In this document: one piece after another, positions 17,713 to 25,673 of the stretch
How positions within the stretch are numbered: the first letter of the stretch is position 1
Layout of the letters: every line of letters begins with the position of its first letter
Position numbers and translations under genes: made by a program
Origin: Gammaproteobacteria bacterium
GTDB lineage: Bacteria > Pseudomonadota > Gammaproteobacteria > Steroidobacterales > JABDKV01
Assembly (NCBI GenBank): GCA_029862165.1
Contig: JAOTXU010000010.1
Location: 44,346 to 108,345 of the forward strand
DNA: 64,000 bases
Direction of reading: 5' to 3'
The notes under the pieces: model-generated
Told to the model about the DNA's origin: nothing
Databases searched by the model: none
The model's input: only the letters and a program-made list of their open reading frames with translations

Positions 17713-20700
17713 ATGAGTACCGCAGCCTCAGCAATTCCCCAGGAAGCTCAGCAACGGCGTAATCCGCTGCGCTTTGTGACGGCAGCGTCGCTGTTCGACG
17801 GTCACGACGCCGCAATCAATATTATTCGGCGACTCATCCAGGCCCAGGGCGCCGAGGTCATCCACCTCGGTCATAACCGCAGTGTTGCGGATATCGTTAA
17901 TGCCGCGATTCAGGAAGATGCGGATGCAATTGCTTGTAGCTCATATCAGGGTGGGCACAACGAATTTTTCCAGTACATGGTGGACATGTTGCGCCAGCAA
18001 GACTGCGAACACATTCGCGTCATTGTTGGTGGTGGTGGGACGATTGCCGCGCATGAAATCGAAGCGCTGGAATCCTACGGTGTTGAGAAAATCTACAGCC
18101 CAGAGGATGGTCTCCGACTCGGACTGACAGGCATGATCAAAGATGTGTTCGATCGTGTCCGCTCATGGGCACGACCCGTGATCGCTCCACAATCCGATGC
18201 TTCGTGTTCCGCATATAAGGGTGTCGCGACCGTATTGAGCGCGCTGGAGGAATCACAGGATGCGCAGCGGACTGAGCAGTGGCGCGACGCGTGGAGCACG
18301 AGTGTGGGCAGTGCACCCGTACTTGGAATTACCGGGACCGGCGGCGCAGGCAAGAGTAGTCTGACCGACGAACTGCTTGGACGGTTTTTGCGACAATGTC
18401 CTGACCTGAAAATTGCCGTGCTCGCGATGGATCCGACCCGCCGGCGCAGCGGTGGCGCATTGCTCGGCGACCGCATAAGAATGAACAGTCTCGTCAACGA
18501 TCGTATTTATATGCGCTCATTTGCGACCCGTCGCGCGCATATGGCTACCAGTGCAGTACTGTCGGATTCGGTAGCGTTTTTGCGACAGTGCGGTTTCGGC
18601 TTGGTGATAGTCGAAACTGCGGGTATCGGGCAAAGTGACAGCGAGATTGTGGACATCGTCGACCTGTCGGTTTACGTGATGACTAGTGATTATGGTGCAG
18701 CTAGCCAACTCGAAAAAATCGAGATGCTGGATTTTGCAGATATTGTTGTACTCAACAAGTACGAAAAACGTGGCGCCGCGGACGCCCTACGGGATATACG
18801 CAAGCAATGGAAACGAAATCACACGGCTTTCGATACAGTTGATAGCGACATACCTGTTTACCCAACGATAGCCAGCCAGTTCAATGATGCTGGTGTAAAT
18901 CGCCTCTTTAACGCGTTGTGCCGGTCTCTTGAAGTCGCCGGGCACGCTGGAGACTGGACTAACGCGATTGCTGAGACACGAGAGATCAGTCCGCGCCAGG
19001 CAATTATTCCAGCCGAACGCATTCGTTATCTTGCCGACATTGCGACCGCCGGCCGCGCCACTGACGCAGACATTACCGCGCGCGCTAACGCGGCCAACCT
19101 TGCGCAGGCTTGTTACCGCGCACTAGAGGTGTTGGCCGATACCGAGCTGCCGCAGGCATACGACAGCTATCCGGCGAGTGCTATGGCTGGTGACGACGCC
19201 ACCATGGTGACCCTAAGGCGCAGCTATAACGAAGCATTGACTGCCGTCGGCCCAAAAGCGCTTGGCCTTCTACGTGAATGGCCGGCGCGTGCTGAGAGTG
19301 TGCGACACGAAAACTATTCCTACACGGTACGCGGGCAAGAGATCAGCGGCAATAATTACACTGAGACATTGAGTGGGAACCAGATTCCCAAAATCGCAGC
19401 ACCACGGCTGTCTGGCTGGGGCGATCTCCTGCGCTTTCTCACGAAAGAAAATCTGCCCGGCGGTTTTCCGTATACGTCTGGCGTTTATCCATATCGAAGA
19501 GAACAGGAAGACCCGACCCGGCAATTTGCCGGTGAGGGGACGCCGGAGCGGACCAACCGCCGGTTTCATTATTTGGCAGCCGGCCATGCCTCAACACGAT
19601 TGTCGACTGCTTTCGATTCGACCACTCTTTACGGCGAAGATCCTGATCGACGTCCGGATATCTATGGCCGTGTCGGCAACTCTGGCGTCTCGATTGCGAC
19701 GCTGGACGACATGAAAAAACTTTATTCAGGTTTTGATTTGTGCAAGCCCAGCACTTCCGTGTCGATGACGATCAACGGGCCGGCACCGATGATACTGGCG
19801 ATGTTTCTCAATACCGCGATCGATCAGCAGGTAGAACGCTATCTGCACCAACAGGGGCAATGGGGTCAGGCGGAGAAAAAAATTGATGCGCTGGTTAACG
19901 GTACCGAGCGCCCGGTTTATTTCGGTGATTTGCCGGATGGACACGACGGTTTTGGATTGGGTTTGCTCGGCGTGACGGGCAATCAGTTGCTCGATGCCAA
20001 AACCTATGCGCGCATCCGCGCAGAAACGCTAAGCAGGGTACGCGGAACTGTTCAGGCGGACATACTCAAGGAAGACCAGGCGCAAAATACCTGCATATTC
20101 TCGACAGAATTTGCACTGCGCATGATGGGCGACGTGCAAGCGTATTTTGTCGATCATAATGTGCGAAATTTTTATAGTGTTTCGATCAGTGGTTATCACA
20201 TCGCGGAGGCCGGCGCGAACCCAATCACTCAGCTAGCTTTTACTTTGGCTAATGGTTTCACGATTGTGGAGTACTACCTCAGCCGTGGCATGGCGATTGA
20301 TGACTTTGCACCAAACCTTAGTTTCTTTTTTAGTAATGGCATGGATCCGGAGTACGCGGTAATTGGTCGTGTCGCGCGTCGGATTTGGGCACGGGCAATG
20401 CGGGATATTTACGGCGGTGGGCGACGCAGCCAGATGCTCAAGTATCACATCCAGACGTCGGGACGCAGTCTGCATGCCAAAGAGATCCAGTTCAATGACA
20501 TCCGAACAACCTTGCAGGCGCTTTACGCGCTGTACGACAACTGCAACAGCCTGCATACCAACGCTTACGATGAAGCAATAACGACACCTACTGAAGAGTC
20601 CGTGCGACGGGCGATGGCGATACAGCTAATAATTAATAAAGAGTTGGGTCTTAACAAGAACCAGAATTCGCTACAGGGCTCATACATAGTTGAAGAATTG

Positions 20701-21141
20701 ACCGATTTGGTTGAAGAAGCGGTTTACAAGGAGTTTGAGCGTTTGTCTGAACGCGGCGGTGTGCTAGGCGCCATGGAAAGCATGTATCAACGCGGGCGTA
20801 TTCAGGAAGAAAGTTTGTACTACGAGTCGCGCAAACACGATGGTCGTTTGCCGATAGTCGGGGTCAACACCTTCCTGTCAGATAATGACTCGGCAGATGT
20901 TTCTGGGGCCGAGCTGATTCGCTCGACAGACGAAGAAAAGGAACAGCAGGTCCGAAACACAGCGCAATTCTGGCAACGCAACAGCAGCAAAGGAGAGGGG
21001 GCCCTGTCGCGTCTGCGGCAGGTTGCGGCGGGCGGTGAGAATGTATTTGGTGAACTGATGGAGGCGGTGAAGCGTTGTTCACTCGGGCGTATTTCACACG
21101 CGCTCTATGAAGTTGGAGGCCGATACCGTCGGAGCATGTGA
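17713..21141 (+). CDS. icmF: IcmF-type fused acyl-CoA mutase with G-protein chaperone
   Basis: A 1142-residue adenosylcobalamin mutase. Order of domains: B12-binding domain (about 18-150, base-off motif DGHDAA at 29-34, SSYQGGH, GGGGT); MeaB-like GTPase (about 200-410, Walker A GITGTGGAGKSS, ETAGIGQSD, NKYEKRG for NKxD); linker; and mutase TIM barrel (about 570-1130, EDPTRQFAGEGTPERTNRR, STAFDSTTLYGEDP, SGYHIAEAGAN). This single-chain order is diagnostic of IcmF and not of methylmalonyl-CoA mutase. The family interconverts isobutyryl- and n-butyryl-CoA, and some members isovaleryl- and pivalyl-CoA. It is transcribed away from the leucine cluster, a plausible link to branched acyl-CoAs. Tyrosines occur at 592 and 594, where I recall phenylalanines in characterised IcmF. 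Only weak Shine-Dalgarno sequence precedes the ATG. Confidence 0.95.
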   Translation: MSTAASAIPQEAQQRRNPLRFVTAASLFDGHDAAINIIRRLIQAQGAEVIHLGHNRSVADIVNAAIQEDADAIACSSYQGGHNEFFQYMVDMLRQQDCEHIRVIVGGGGTIAAHEIEALESYGVEKIYSPEDGLRLGLTGMIKDVFDRVRSWARPVIAPQSDASCSAYKGVATVLSALEESQDAQRTEQWRDAWSTSVGSAPVLGITGTGGAGKSSLTDELLGRFLRQCPDLKIAVLAMDPTRRRSGGALLGDRIRMNSLVNDRIYMRSFATRRAHMATSAVLSDSVAFLRQCGFGLVIVETAGIGQSDSEIVDIVDLSVYVMTSDYGAASQLEKIEMLDFADIVVLNKYEKRGAADALRDIRKQWKRNHTAFDTVDSDIPVYPTIASQFNDAGVNRLFNALCRSLEVAGHAGDWTNAIAETREISPRQAIIPAERIRYLADIATAGRATDADITARANAANLAQACYRALEVLADTELPQAYDSYPASAMAGDDATMVTLRRSYNEALTAVGPKALGLLREWPARAESVRHENYSYTVRGQEISGNNYTETLSGNQIPKIAAPRLSGWGDLLRFLTKENLPGGFPYTSGVYPYRREQEDPTRQFAGEGTPERTNRRFHYLAAGHASTRLSTAFDSTTLYGEDPDRRPDIYGRVGNSGVSIATLDDMKKLYSGFDLCKPSTSVSMTINGPAPMILAMFLNTAIDQQVERYLHQQGQWGQAEKKIDALVNGTERPVYFGDLPDGHDGFGLGLLGVTGNQLLDAKTYARIRAETLSRVRGTVQADILKEDQAQNTCIFSTEFALRMMGDVQAYFVDHNVRNFYSVSISGYHIAEAGANPITQLAFTLANGFTIVEYYLSRGMAIDDFAPNLSFFFSNGMDPEYAVIGRVARRIWARAMRDIYGGGRRSQMLKYHIQTSGRSLHAKEIQFNDIRTTLQALYALYDNCNSLHTNAYDEAITTPTEESVRRAMAIQLIINKELGLNKNQNSLQGSYIVEELTDLVEEAVYKEFERLSERGGVLGAMESMYQRGRIQEESLYYESRKHDGRLPIVGVNTFLSDNDSADVSGAELIRSTDEEKEQQVRNTAQFWQRNSSKGEGALSRLRQVAAGGENVFGELMEAVKRCSLGRISHALYEVGGRYRRSM

Positions 21142-21170
21142 CGACTTCGGGATTTAATCTGATAGCCTGA

Positions 21171-21189
21171 TTGGGTGTGCCGAACCCAA
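21171..21189. other. Short inverted repeat between icmF and the DUF3450 gene
   Basis: TTGGGT and ACCCAA form a 6-bp stem with a 7-base loop, in the 70 bp between the icmF stop and the next start. No T-run follows, so it is not a convincing terminator. It directly precedes the GGAAGG ribosome site of the downstream operon. Confidence 0.25.
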
Positions 21190-21211
21190 ATCGTTGGAAG
21201 GAAAAAAACTC

Positions 21212-21958
21212 ATGGAGAAAAACAGCCCATCGCCGGTGCGGGCGGTGCCGCTGGCGCTGACGCTCTTTCTCGTGGCCTCGCTGACATACGCCCAGGGGGA
21301 CGTAGCCCGTACCGGCGCCCAGACCCAGATCGATCAACTTTCCCGGCAGAGTGTGGAGCTACTCGAAGACTATCGGGTCGCGCTGCAGTCGCTCGATCAG
21401 GTGAGGATCTATAACCAGCATCTGCAGCAAGTCATCATCGACCAGGAGGCGTCCAGGGCCAAAACGGCTCAGCAACTTGAGAACTACGAGCGCAGCAAAG
21501 GGGAAATTGTTCCACTAATGAGCCGAATGATCGATGCGCTCGACAAGTTTGTGGAGCTTGACCTGCCATTTCATCTTGATGAACGGCGGAATCGGGTGCA
21601 GGTCTTGAAAGACAACATGGTCAAGTCCGAGATAAGCATTTCGGAAAAATTCCGGCGAGTTCTGGATGCCTACCAGATCGAGATGAATTTCGGTCGTGAC
21701 ATGGATGCTACAACCGGGTGGTTGGAATCTGACAGCCGGCGGCGGGAGGTTTCATATCTTCGCGTCGGACGGATCGTGCTCGCGTATCAGACGCATGACC
21801 GGAGCGAGACCGGTTTTTTCAACCCTGTAACCCGCGAATGGGAAGTGCTGCCAGATGAGTATCGCAACTTTGTAACCGAAGGCCTGCGTATCGCCAACAA
21901 GCAGGCAGCGCCTGTATTGTTGAAGCTACCGGTGGCCGCGCCGGAGGCGGCCCAATGA
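21212..21958 (+). CDS. DUF3450 secreted coiled-coil protein, TonB-system associated
   Basis: A DUF3450 protein of 248 residues. This family occurs as the first gene of TtpC-ExbB-ExbD operons in many gammaproteobacteria, and its biochemical role is not established. A hydrophobic signal peptide (ALTLFLVASLTYA) precedes a Gln/Arg-rich coiled coil (about 35-130), then a compact C-terminal domain with the family-typical YLRVGRI, TGFFNP and REWEVLPDEYR segments. It is predicted periplasmic. The ATG at 21212 has GGAAGG upstream. A TTG six codons earlier is in frame but would lengthen the charged N-terminus. It overlaps the next gene by ATGA, so five genes form one operon. Confidence 0.85.
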   Translation: MEKNSPSPVRAVPLALTLFLVASLTYAQGDVARTGAQTQIDQLSRQSVELLEDYRVALQSLDQVRIYNQHLQQVIIDQEASRAKTAQQLENYERSKGEIVPLMSRMIDALDKFVELDLPFHLDERRNRVQVLKDNMVKSEISISEKFRRVLDAYQIEMNFGRDMDATTGWLESDSRRREVSYLRVGRIVLAYQTHDRSETGFFNPVTREWEVLPDEYRNFVTEGLRIANKQAAPVLLKLPVAAPEAAQ

Positions 21959-23289
21959 AACGAATAATCTTCGCGATAACTTTGGGTTTGCTGACGATCG
22001 TGCCTGCCAACGCTCAGGAGTCACTTGATCAACTCCTGCAGAGCGTAAAACAAAGCCGGCGACAACTCAGTGCGGAAAACAAGCAGCGTCTGGAGGCTTT
22101 TGGGCGTGAAGGCGATCGTCAGCGGGCGTTGTTGCTGGACGTTGTCGAAGAGTTGACTGCCGCAGAACAACTTGGCGACAGACTTGAAGCGCAGTTGGCG
22201 GCAAGCCAACTTGAACTGGAGGAAATGGCTGGCGCGTTGCGTCTGCAGACCGGTGACATGGATGCACTTTTTGGAGTGGTTCGTCAGTATGCGGGGGATG
22301 CGACCGGCGCTCTAAAGAGTTCGCTGGCGTCGGCACAATTTGGCGCGCGTACTAATCTGCTCGTCAGGCTTGCTGAAACCGGTAATGTTCCATCGCCGGA
22401 AGAATTACACGAGTTTCACGTGTTGTTGCTGCAGGAGATGACGCAGTCTGGAAAGGTCACACGCTTCAATACAGAGATCGTCAATGCAGCCGGTGCACCG
22501 GTAGCCGCAGAAATCGTTCGCGTAGGAATGTTCAACCTGGTGTTAGATGATAAATTCCTGCGTTATGAAGTGAACAACGGAACAATACAGGAGCTGGCAC
22601 GTCAGCCGGCAGCCCGTTATCGGCGCGACGCCCAGACTTTGTACAGCGTTACAACCGGTGTGACGGCGATGGCGGTCGATCCCACGGGAGGACAATTGCT
22701 GGGTCTGCTGATTCAGACGCCAGACGCGCTGGAACGAATAGCCCAGGGAGGTCGGGTCGGTTACGTAATAGTCATGCTCGGTTTACTCGGTTTGCTGATT
22801 GGCGTGTACAGAGTTTTATATCTCAGTGCCACCGGCACCCGGATTAGCAAGCAACTCAAGTCAGATACGCCAAATAGTGGCAATGCGCTCGGTCGCATCC
22901 TGAATGTTTATGTCGCAAACAAGGGTGTGGATACGGAGACTCTAGGGCTAAAGCTCGACGAAGCGATCATGAAGGAAACACCCGGTCTGGAAAAATGGCA
23001 GGTTGCACTCAAAGTTATTGCTGCGGTTGCTCCTTTGCTCGGTTTGCTGGGCACAGTGATAGGTATGATTGAGACTTTCCAGCAAATATCGCTGTTTGGT
23101 ACGGGTGACCCCAGGCTGATGGCCGATGGTATTTCCAAGGCGCTTGTTACCACGATGCTCGGGTTGCTTGTAGCCATACCAATGGTGTTGTTGCACAGCT
23201 TGGTTGCTGGCCGAAGTAAACATCTTATTGAAATTCTCGAAGAACAAAGCGCCGCAATCATCGCCAGGCAAGCTGAGAGGGAGCTATGA
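21955..23289 (+). CDS. TtpC-like MotA/TolQ/ExbB proton-channel protein with periplasmic extension
   Basis: 444 residues. A signal peptide (ending PANAQ) is followed by a periplasmic helical region (about 20-260) and then a C-terminal MotA/TolQ/ExbB domain with three membrane segments: GYVIVMLGLLGLLIGVY near 264-280, VIAAVAPLLGLLGTVIGMI near 350-370, and KALVTTMLGLLVAIPMVLL near 395-415. The APLLGLLGTVIGMI motif is the ExbB/TolQ signature. The long exported N-terminus matches TtpC of Vibrio TonB2 systems, where it is required in addition to ExbB. It couples the proton gradient to outer-membrane uptake through a TonB protein, but no tonB is present here. It overlaps both neighbours by ATGA. Confidence 0.88.
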   Translation: MKRIIFAITLGLLTIVPANAQESLDQLLQSVKQSRRQLSAENKQRLEAFGREGDRQRALLLDVVEELTAAEQLGDRLEAQLAASQLELEEMAGALRLQTGDMDALFGVVRQYAGDATGALKSSLASAQFGARTNLLVRLAETGNVPSPEELHEFHVLLLQEMTQSGKVTRFNTEIVNAAGAPVAAEIVRVGMFNLVLDDKFLRYEVNNGTIQELARQPAARYRRDAQTLYSVTTGVTAMAVDPTGGQLLGLLIQTPDALERIAQGGRVGYVIVMLGLLGLLIGVYRVLYLSATGTRISKQLKSDTPNSGNALGRILNVYVANKGVDTETLGLKLDEAIMKETPGLEKWQVALKVIAAVAPLLGLLGTVIGMIETFQQISLFGTGDPRLMADGISKALVTTMLGLLVAIPMVLLHSLVAGRSKHLIEILEEQSAAIIARQAEREL

Positions 23290-23807
23290 ATCTGTTTGTC
23301 GAAGCCTTCAGTTCTATTCGGGAATTCTTCGAATCCGGTGGTGACGTACTCTGGGGAATACTCGTTGTGACAATCCTCATGTGGACACTGATTATTGAGC
23401 GTGCCTGGTTTTTTGTTCTCGACCTGCCACAGAGGATTCTGGCGCTCGAGGAGGACTGGAGAAAACGTAATGACCGGACGTCATGGAACGCACGACGTAT
23501 TCGTGATGGGATGATTTCCGCGGTTTCGCTCGAAGCCAATCGCAACATGTTAATGATTAAGGCCTTGATGGCCGTTTTGCCGTTACTCGGTCTGCTCGGC
23601 ACCGTCACCGGCATGATTAGGGTGTTTGACGTTATGGCTGTAATGGGCACCGGCAATGCACGGGCAATGGCTGGTGGCGTATCGCAGGCGACTATCCCAA
23701 CTATGGCAGGCCTGGTTGCGGCGCTTTCCGGCTTGTATTTCGTGACCATTCTCAATCGCAAGGCCATCAATACGGTTGAGCGTGTTGAAGATCTGTTGTC
23801 GCACTAA
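23286..23807 (+). CDS. exbB: ExbB/TolQ-family proton-channel protein
   Basis: Short (173-residue) ExbB of the ExbB2 type that lacks a long periplasmic N-terminus. Three hydrophobic segments are visible: VLWGILVVTILMWTLII (about 19-35), the LMAVLPLLGLLGTVTGMI signature (about 97-114), and the ATIPTMAGLVAALSGLYFV segment (about 135-155). It presumably forms the pentameric ring around the ExbD dimer. The ATG overlaps the preceding stop. The ExbD gene follows after 11 bp. It is distinguished from MotA by its size and from TolQ by its operon partners. Confidence 0.9.
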   Translation: MNLFVEAFSSIREFFESGGDVLWGILVVTILMWTLIIERAWFFVLDLPQRILALEEDWRKRNDRTSWNARRIRDGMISAVSLEANRNMLMIKALMAVLPLLGLLGTVTGMIRVFDVMAVMGTGNARAMAGGVSQATIPTMAGLVAALSGLYFVTILNRKAINTVERVEDLLSH

Positions 23808-23818
23808 TGAGATAGCGA

Positions 23819-24223
23819 ATGCGTCGCAGGTCAAGACATGAAGCCGACCAGGCCGAGATAAACATCACACCGATGCTCGACATCGTTTTCATCATGCTTA
23901 TTTTCTTTATTGTGACGACTTCTTTTGTTAAGGAAGTTGCGATAGATGTGAGCAGGCCTTCAAATCAGCCACAAAAGACCGAGAGACTGTCTGAGGTTAT
24001 CGCCATTCATATTTTGGATACCGGCGAAATCATGCTGCAGCAACGCATCATAGATATCCGTGCAGTCCGTGCGAGTATCGAAACAGCGCTCGCGGCAAAA
24101 CCAAATGCAAATATCGTAGTTATCGCCAACCGAAAAGCTGATGCCGGGTTGCTGGTGCGCGTCATTGATCAGGCGAGGATTGCCGGGGCAGACAAAGTAT
24201 CGTTGGCGGCAGAGGCGATCTGA
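23819..24223 (+). CDS. exbD: ExbD/TolR-family protein, first copy
   Basis: 134 residues: a short cytoplasmic N-terminus, one membrane helix with the essential aspartate (INITPMLDIVFIMLIFF) and a periplasmic ExbD domain. The aspartate near residue 22 is the proton-relay residue of this family. The periplasmic part shows VIANRKADAGLLVRVIDQARIAG, the usual C-terminal helix. It is followed 6 bp later by a second ExbD. The two copies share a nearly identical helix but diverge in the periplasmic domain, so they may form a heterodimer or serve different partners. Confidence 0.9.
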   Translation: MRRRSRHEADQAEINITPMLDIVFIMLIFFIVTTSFVKEVAIDVSRPSNQPQKTERLSEVIAIHILDTGEIMLQQRIIDIRAVRASIETALAAKPNANIVVIANRKADAGLLVRVIDQARIAGADKVSLAAEAI

Positions 24224-24229
24224 GGAAAC

Positions 24230-24631
24230 ATGGCAAGAAAACACGCAACCATTGATGAAGAAACGGAAATAAATGTAACGCCGATGCTTGACGTCGTGTT
24301 TATCATGTTGATCTTTTTCATCGTTACTACCTCCTTTGTAAGAGAGACGGGAATCGATGTTCGACGACCCGATGCGCAGACGGCCACGAGCCAGGATCGC
24401 GGCAATATTTTGATTGCGATATCGGATGCCGGCGAGATCTGGATGCACAAAAAGAAGATAGAACTGGTTGATGTTCGCGGCATGGTTGAGTCAGCTGTCA
24501 AGGAAACGCCAGAGAGTAGCGCAATTATTGTTGCCGATACCGCATCCCAGAGTGGTGTGTTGATTGACCTGATGGACCAGGTGCGGCTGGGTGGGGTCGC
24601 CAGAATTTCAATTGCGGCACGGGCTAAGTGA
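24230..24631 (+). CDS. ExbD/TolR-family protein, second copy
   Basis: 133 residues with the same layout as its neighbour: INVTPMLDVVFIMLIFF membrane helix with the aspartate, then a distinct periplasmic domain (IAISDAGEIWMHKKKIELVDVRG... LIDLMDQVRLGGVARISIA). In Vibrio-type TonB2 operons this position is normally followed by tonB2 and a TPR gene. Both are missing, and the next gene is on the opposite strand 9 bp away. It is the last gene of the operon. Whether it takes over any TonB task is unknown. It lacks the proline-rich spacer and C-terminal fold of TonB. Confidence 0.88.
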   Translation: MARKHATIDEETEINVTPMLDVVFIMLIFFIVTTSFVRETGIDVRRPDAQTATSQDRGNILIAISDAGEIWMHKKKIELVDVRGMVESAVKETPESSAIIVADTASQSGVLIDLMDQVRLGGVARISIAARAK

Positions 24632-24640
24632 TATCGTCGG

Positions 24641-25375
24641 CTACAGCAACTTGATATTCAGATCAGGTTCCGGAAGCACAGACAGTATGTGGGCACGGGC
24701 TGCATCGCGGATGCGTAATACTTCTTCGCGGCCAGCTCCTGCTTCGCAGGCAATGGCCGGGTGCACGACGATCTTCAGGTCACCAGGCACCGGCAATCGT
24801 TTTTCAGCCGGCAGGATCTTTCTCGAGCCGAGGATGGTTAGTGGGATGATCGGAAGACCACCATGTACCGCCGCGGAAAATGCACCTGAGTAAAAATGAC
24901 CCAGACCGGGCTCTTGTCTGAATGTGCCCTCGGGGAACGCTGCAAGCCCCTGTCCGGTGCCGGCAGTTCGCATGATCCGGCGGGTATCGGTTGCGCCACG
25001 ACGTGAATCAAAGCGCTCCACGAATTCGGTGCCGAGACGACGCAGGAGCAGACTGCCGATTGGTACGGACATCATTTCGCGTTTCACAAGGAAACTGAAA
25101 TTGGCCGGCAGTGCTGCGGTGAGGATGATACCGTCCAGATAGCTGGCGTGATTGGAAACGACAACGCTCGGTTTTTCTGGATCAAGTGGAGCACCGCTAA
25201 TCTCCATTTTGATTCCAGCCAGTCTGAACAGTAGCCGGGCACAAAGTCTCGCGACATGTCTGCGCCGGCGTAAACCGGGCACTAGTATCAGCAGTAGAGT
25301 GGTCAGCAGAACACACGCTATCAGCAAGACCCATGCGTAAAGCCCGTACAAGCCCGTCAAGATGTTGGCCATCAT
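24641..25375 (-). CDS. 1-acylglycerol-3-phosphate O-acyltransferase family protein
   Basis: PlsC-family acyltransferase, 244 residues. It has an N-terminal membrane helix (LYAWVLLIACVLLTTLLLILV), the catalytic NHASYLD block (NHxxxxD, around residue 75), LVKREMM, and the FPEGTFR acceptor-phosphate block, then IIPLTILGSRKILP. It likely acylates a lysophospholipid or related acceptor at the inner membrane. The exact substrate is not determined. It is transcribed alone, divergent from xerD, and ends 9 bp from the convergent ExbD gene. Two successive ATG codons open the frame and either could serve. Confidence 0.88.
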   Translation of the reverse strand: MMANILTGLYGLYAWVLLIACVLLTTLLLILVPGLRRRRHVARLCARLLFRLAGIKMEISGAPLDPEKPSVVVSNHASYLDGIILTAALPANFSFLVKREMMSVPIGSLLLRRLGTEFVERFDSRRGATDTRRIMRTAGTGQGLAAFPEGTFRQEPGLGHFYSGAFSAAVHGGLPIIPLTILGSRKILPAEKRLPVPGDLKIVVHPAIACEAGAGREEVLRIRDAARAHILSVLPEPDLNIKLL

Positions 25376-25551
25376 TAGCGGCCCAGCAGGCGATAGGCCT
25401 GCGACACGTGTCTCGGTTGACCATTGAGATAAATCAATTGGGGAACCATTAATGTGAACTAGGTCTCTTTTATGTTAATTGCATCATTCCTTTTGTGACA
25501 GCCATCACGCATCAAAAGTGGGTGGGCAAGCATACTTCTCGGCATGGCAAG

Positions 25552-25658
25552 CCCGGACGCGCGGGTTTTGCTAGGGCGATCAGAGACGCCTGGAAGCGAT
25601 CCTGCACGGAAAACGGGTAAACCGACACCGGGCGGGATCATCTCAAGCGCGGTCCCGC
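25552..25658 (+). other. GC-rich, hairpin-forming leader upstream of xerD
   Basis: The 298 bp between the acyltransferase and xerD change from AT-rich (about 25430-25510) to GC-rich. A short CCCG/CGGG stem followed by TTTT lies at 25552-25569. A perfect 6-bp stem (GCGGGA/TCCCGC, 15-base loop) lies at 25632-25658, ending 9 bp before the GAGGAG ribosome site. No known riboswitch consensus was recognised. It could be a structured or attenuating leader, or only GC-rich spacer. Confidence 0.35.
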
Positions 25659-25673
25659 TGGTGAGGAGATATC

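Noticed and set aside
17797..17814. Degenerate B12-binding DxHxxG motif (ends in Ala)
   Set aside because: As I recall other IcmF proteins, DGHDA(S/A) is the normal form there, so this is not a sign of lost cobalamin binding.
17713..21141. Methylmalonyl-CoA mutase
   Set aside because: The B12 domain is N-terminal and a MeaB-like GTPase lies in the middle of the chain. This order is IcmF, not the methylmalonyl-CoA mutase large subunit.
25400..25673. Known riboswitch (guanidine-I, c-di-GMP-I, cobalamin) upstream of xerD
   Set aside because: A CTAGGG followed by ACGG superficially recalls ykkC, but the conserved cores of these classes are absent.
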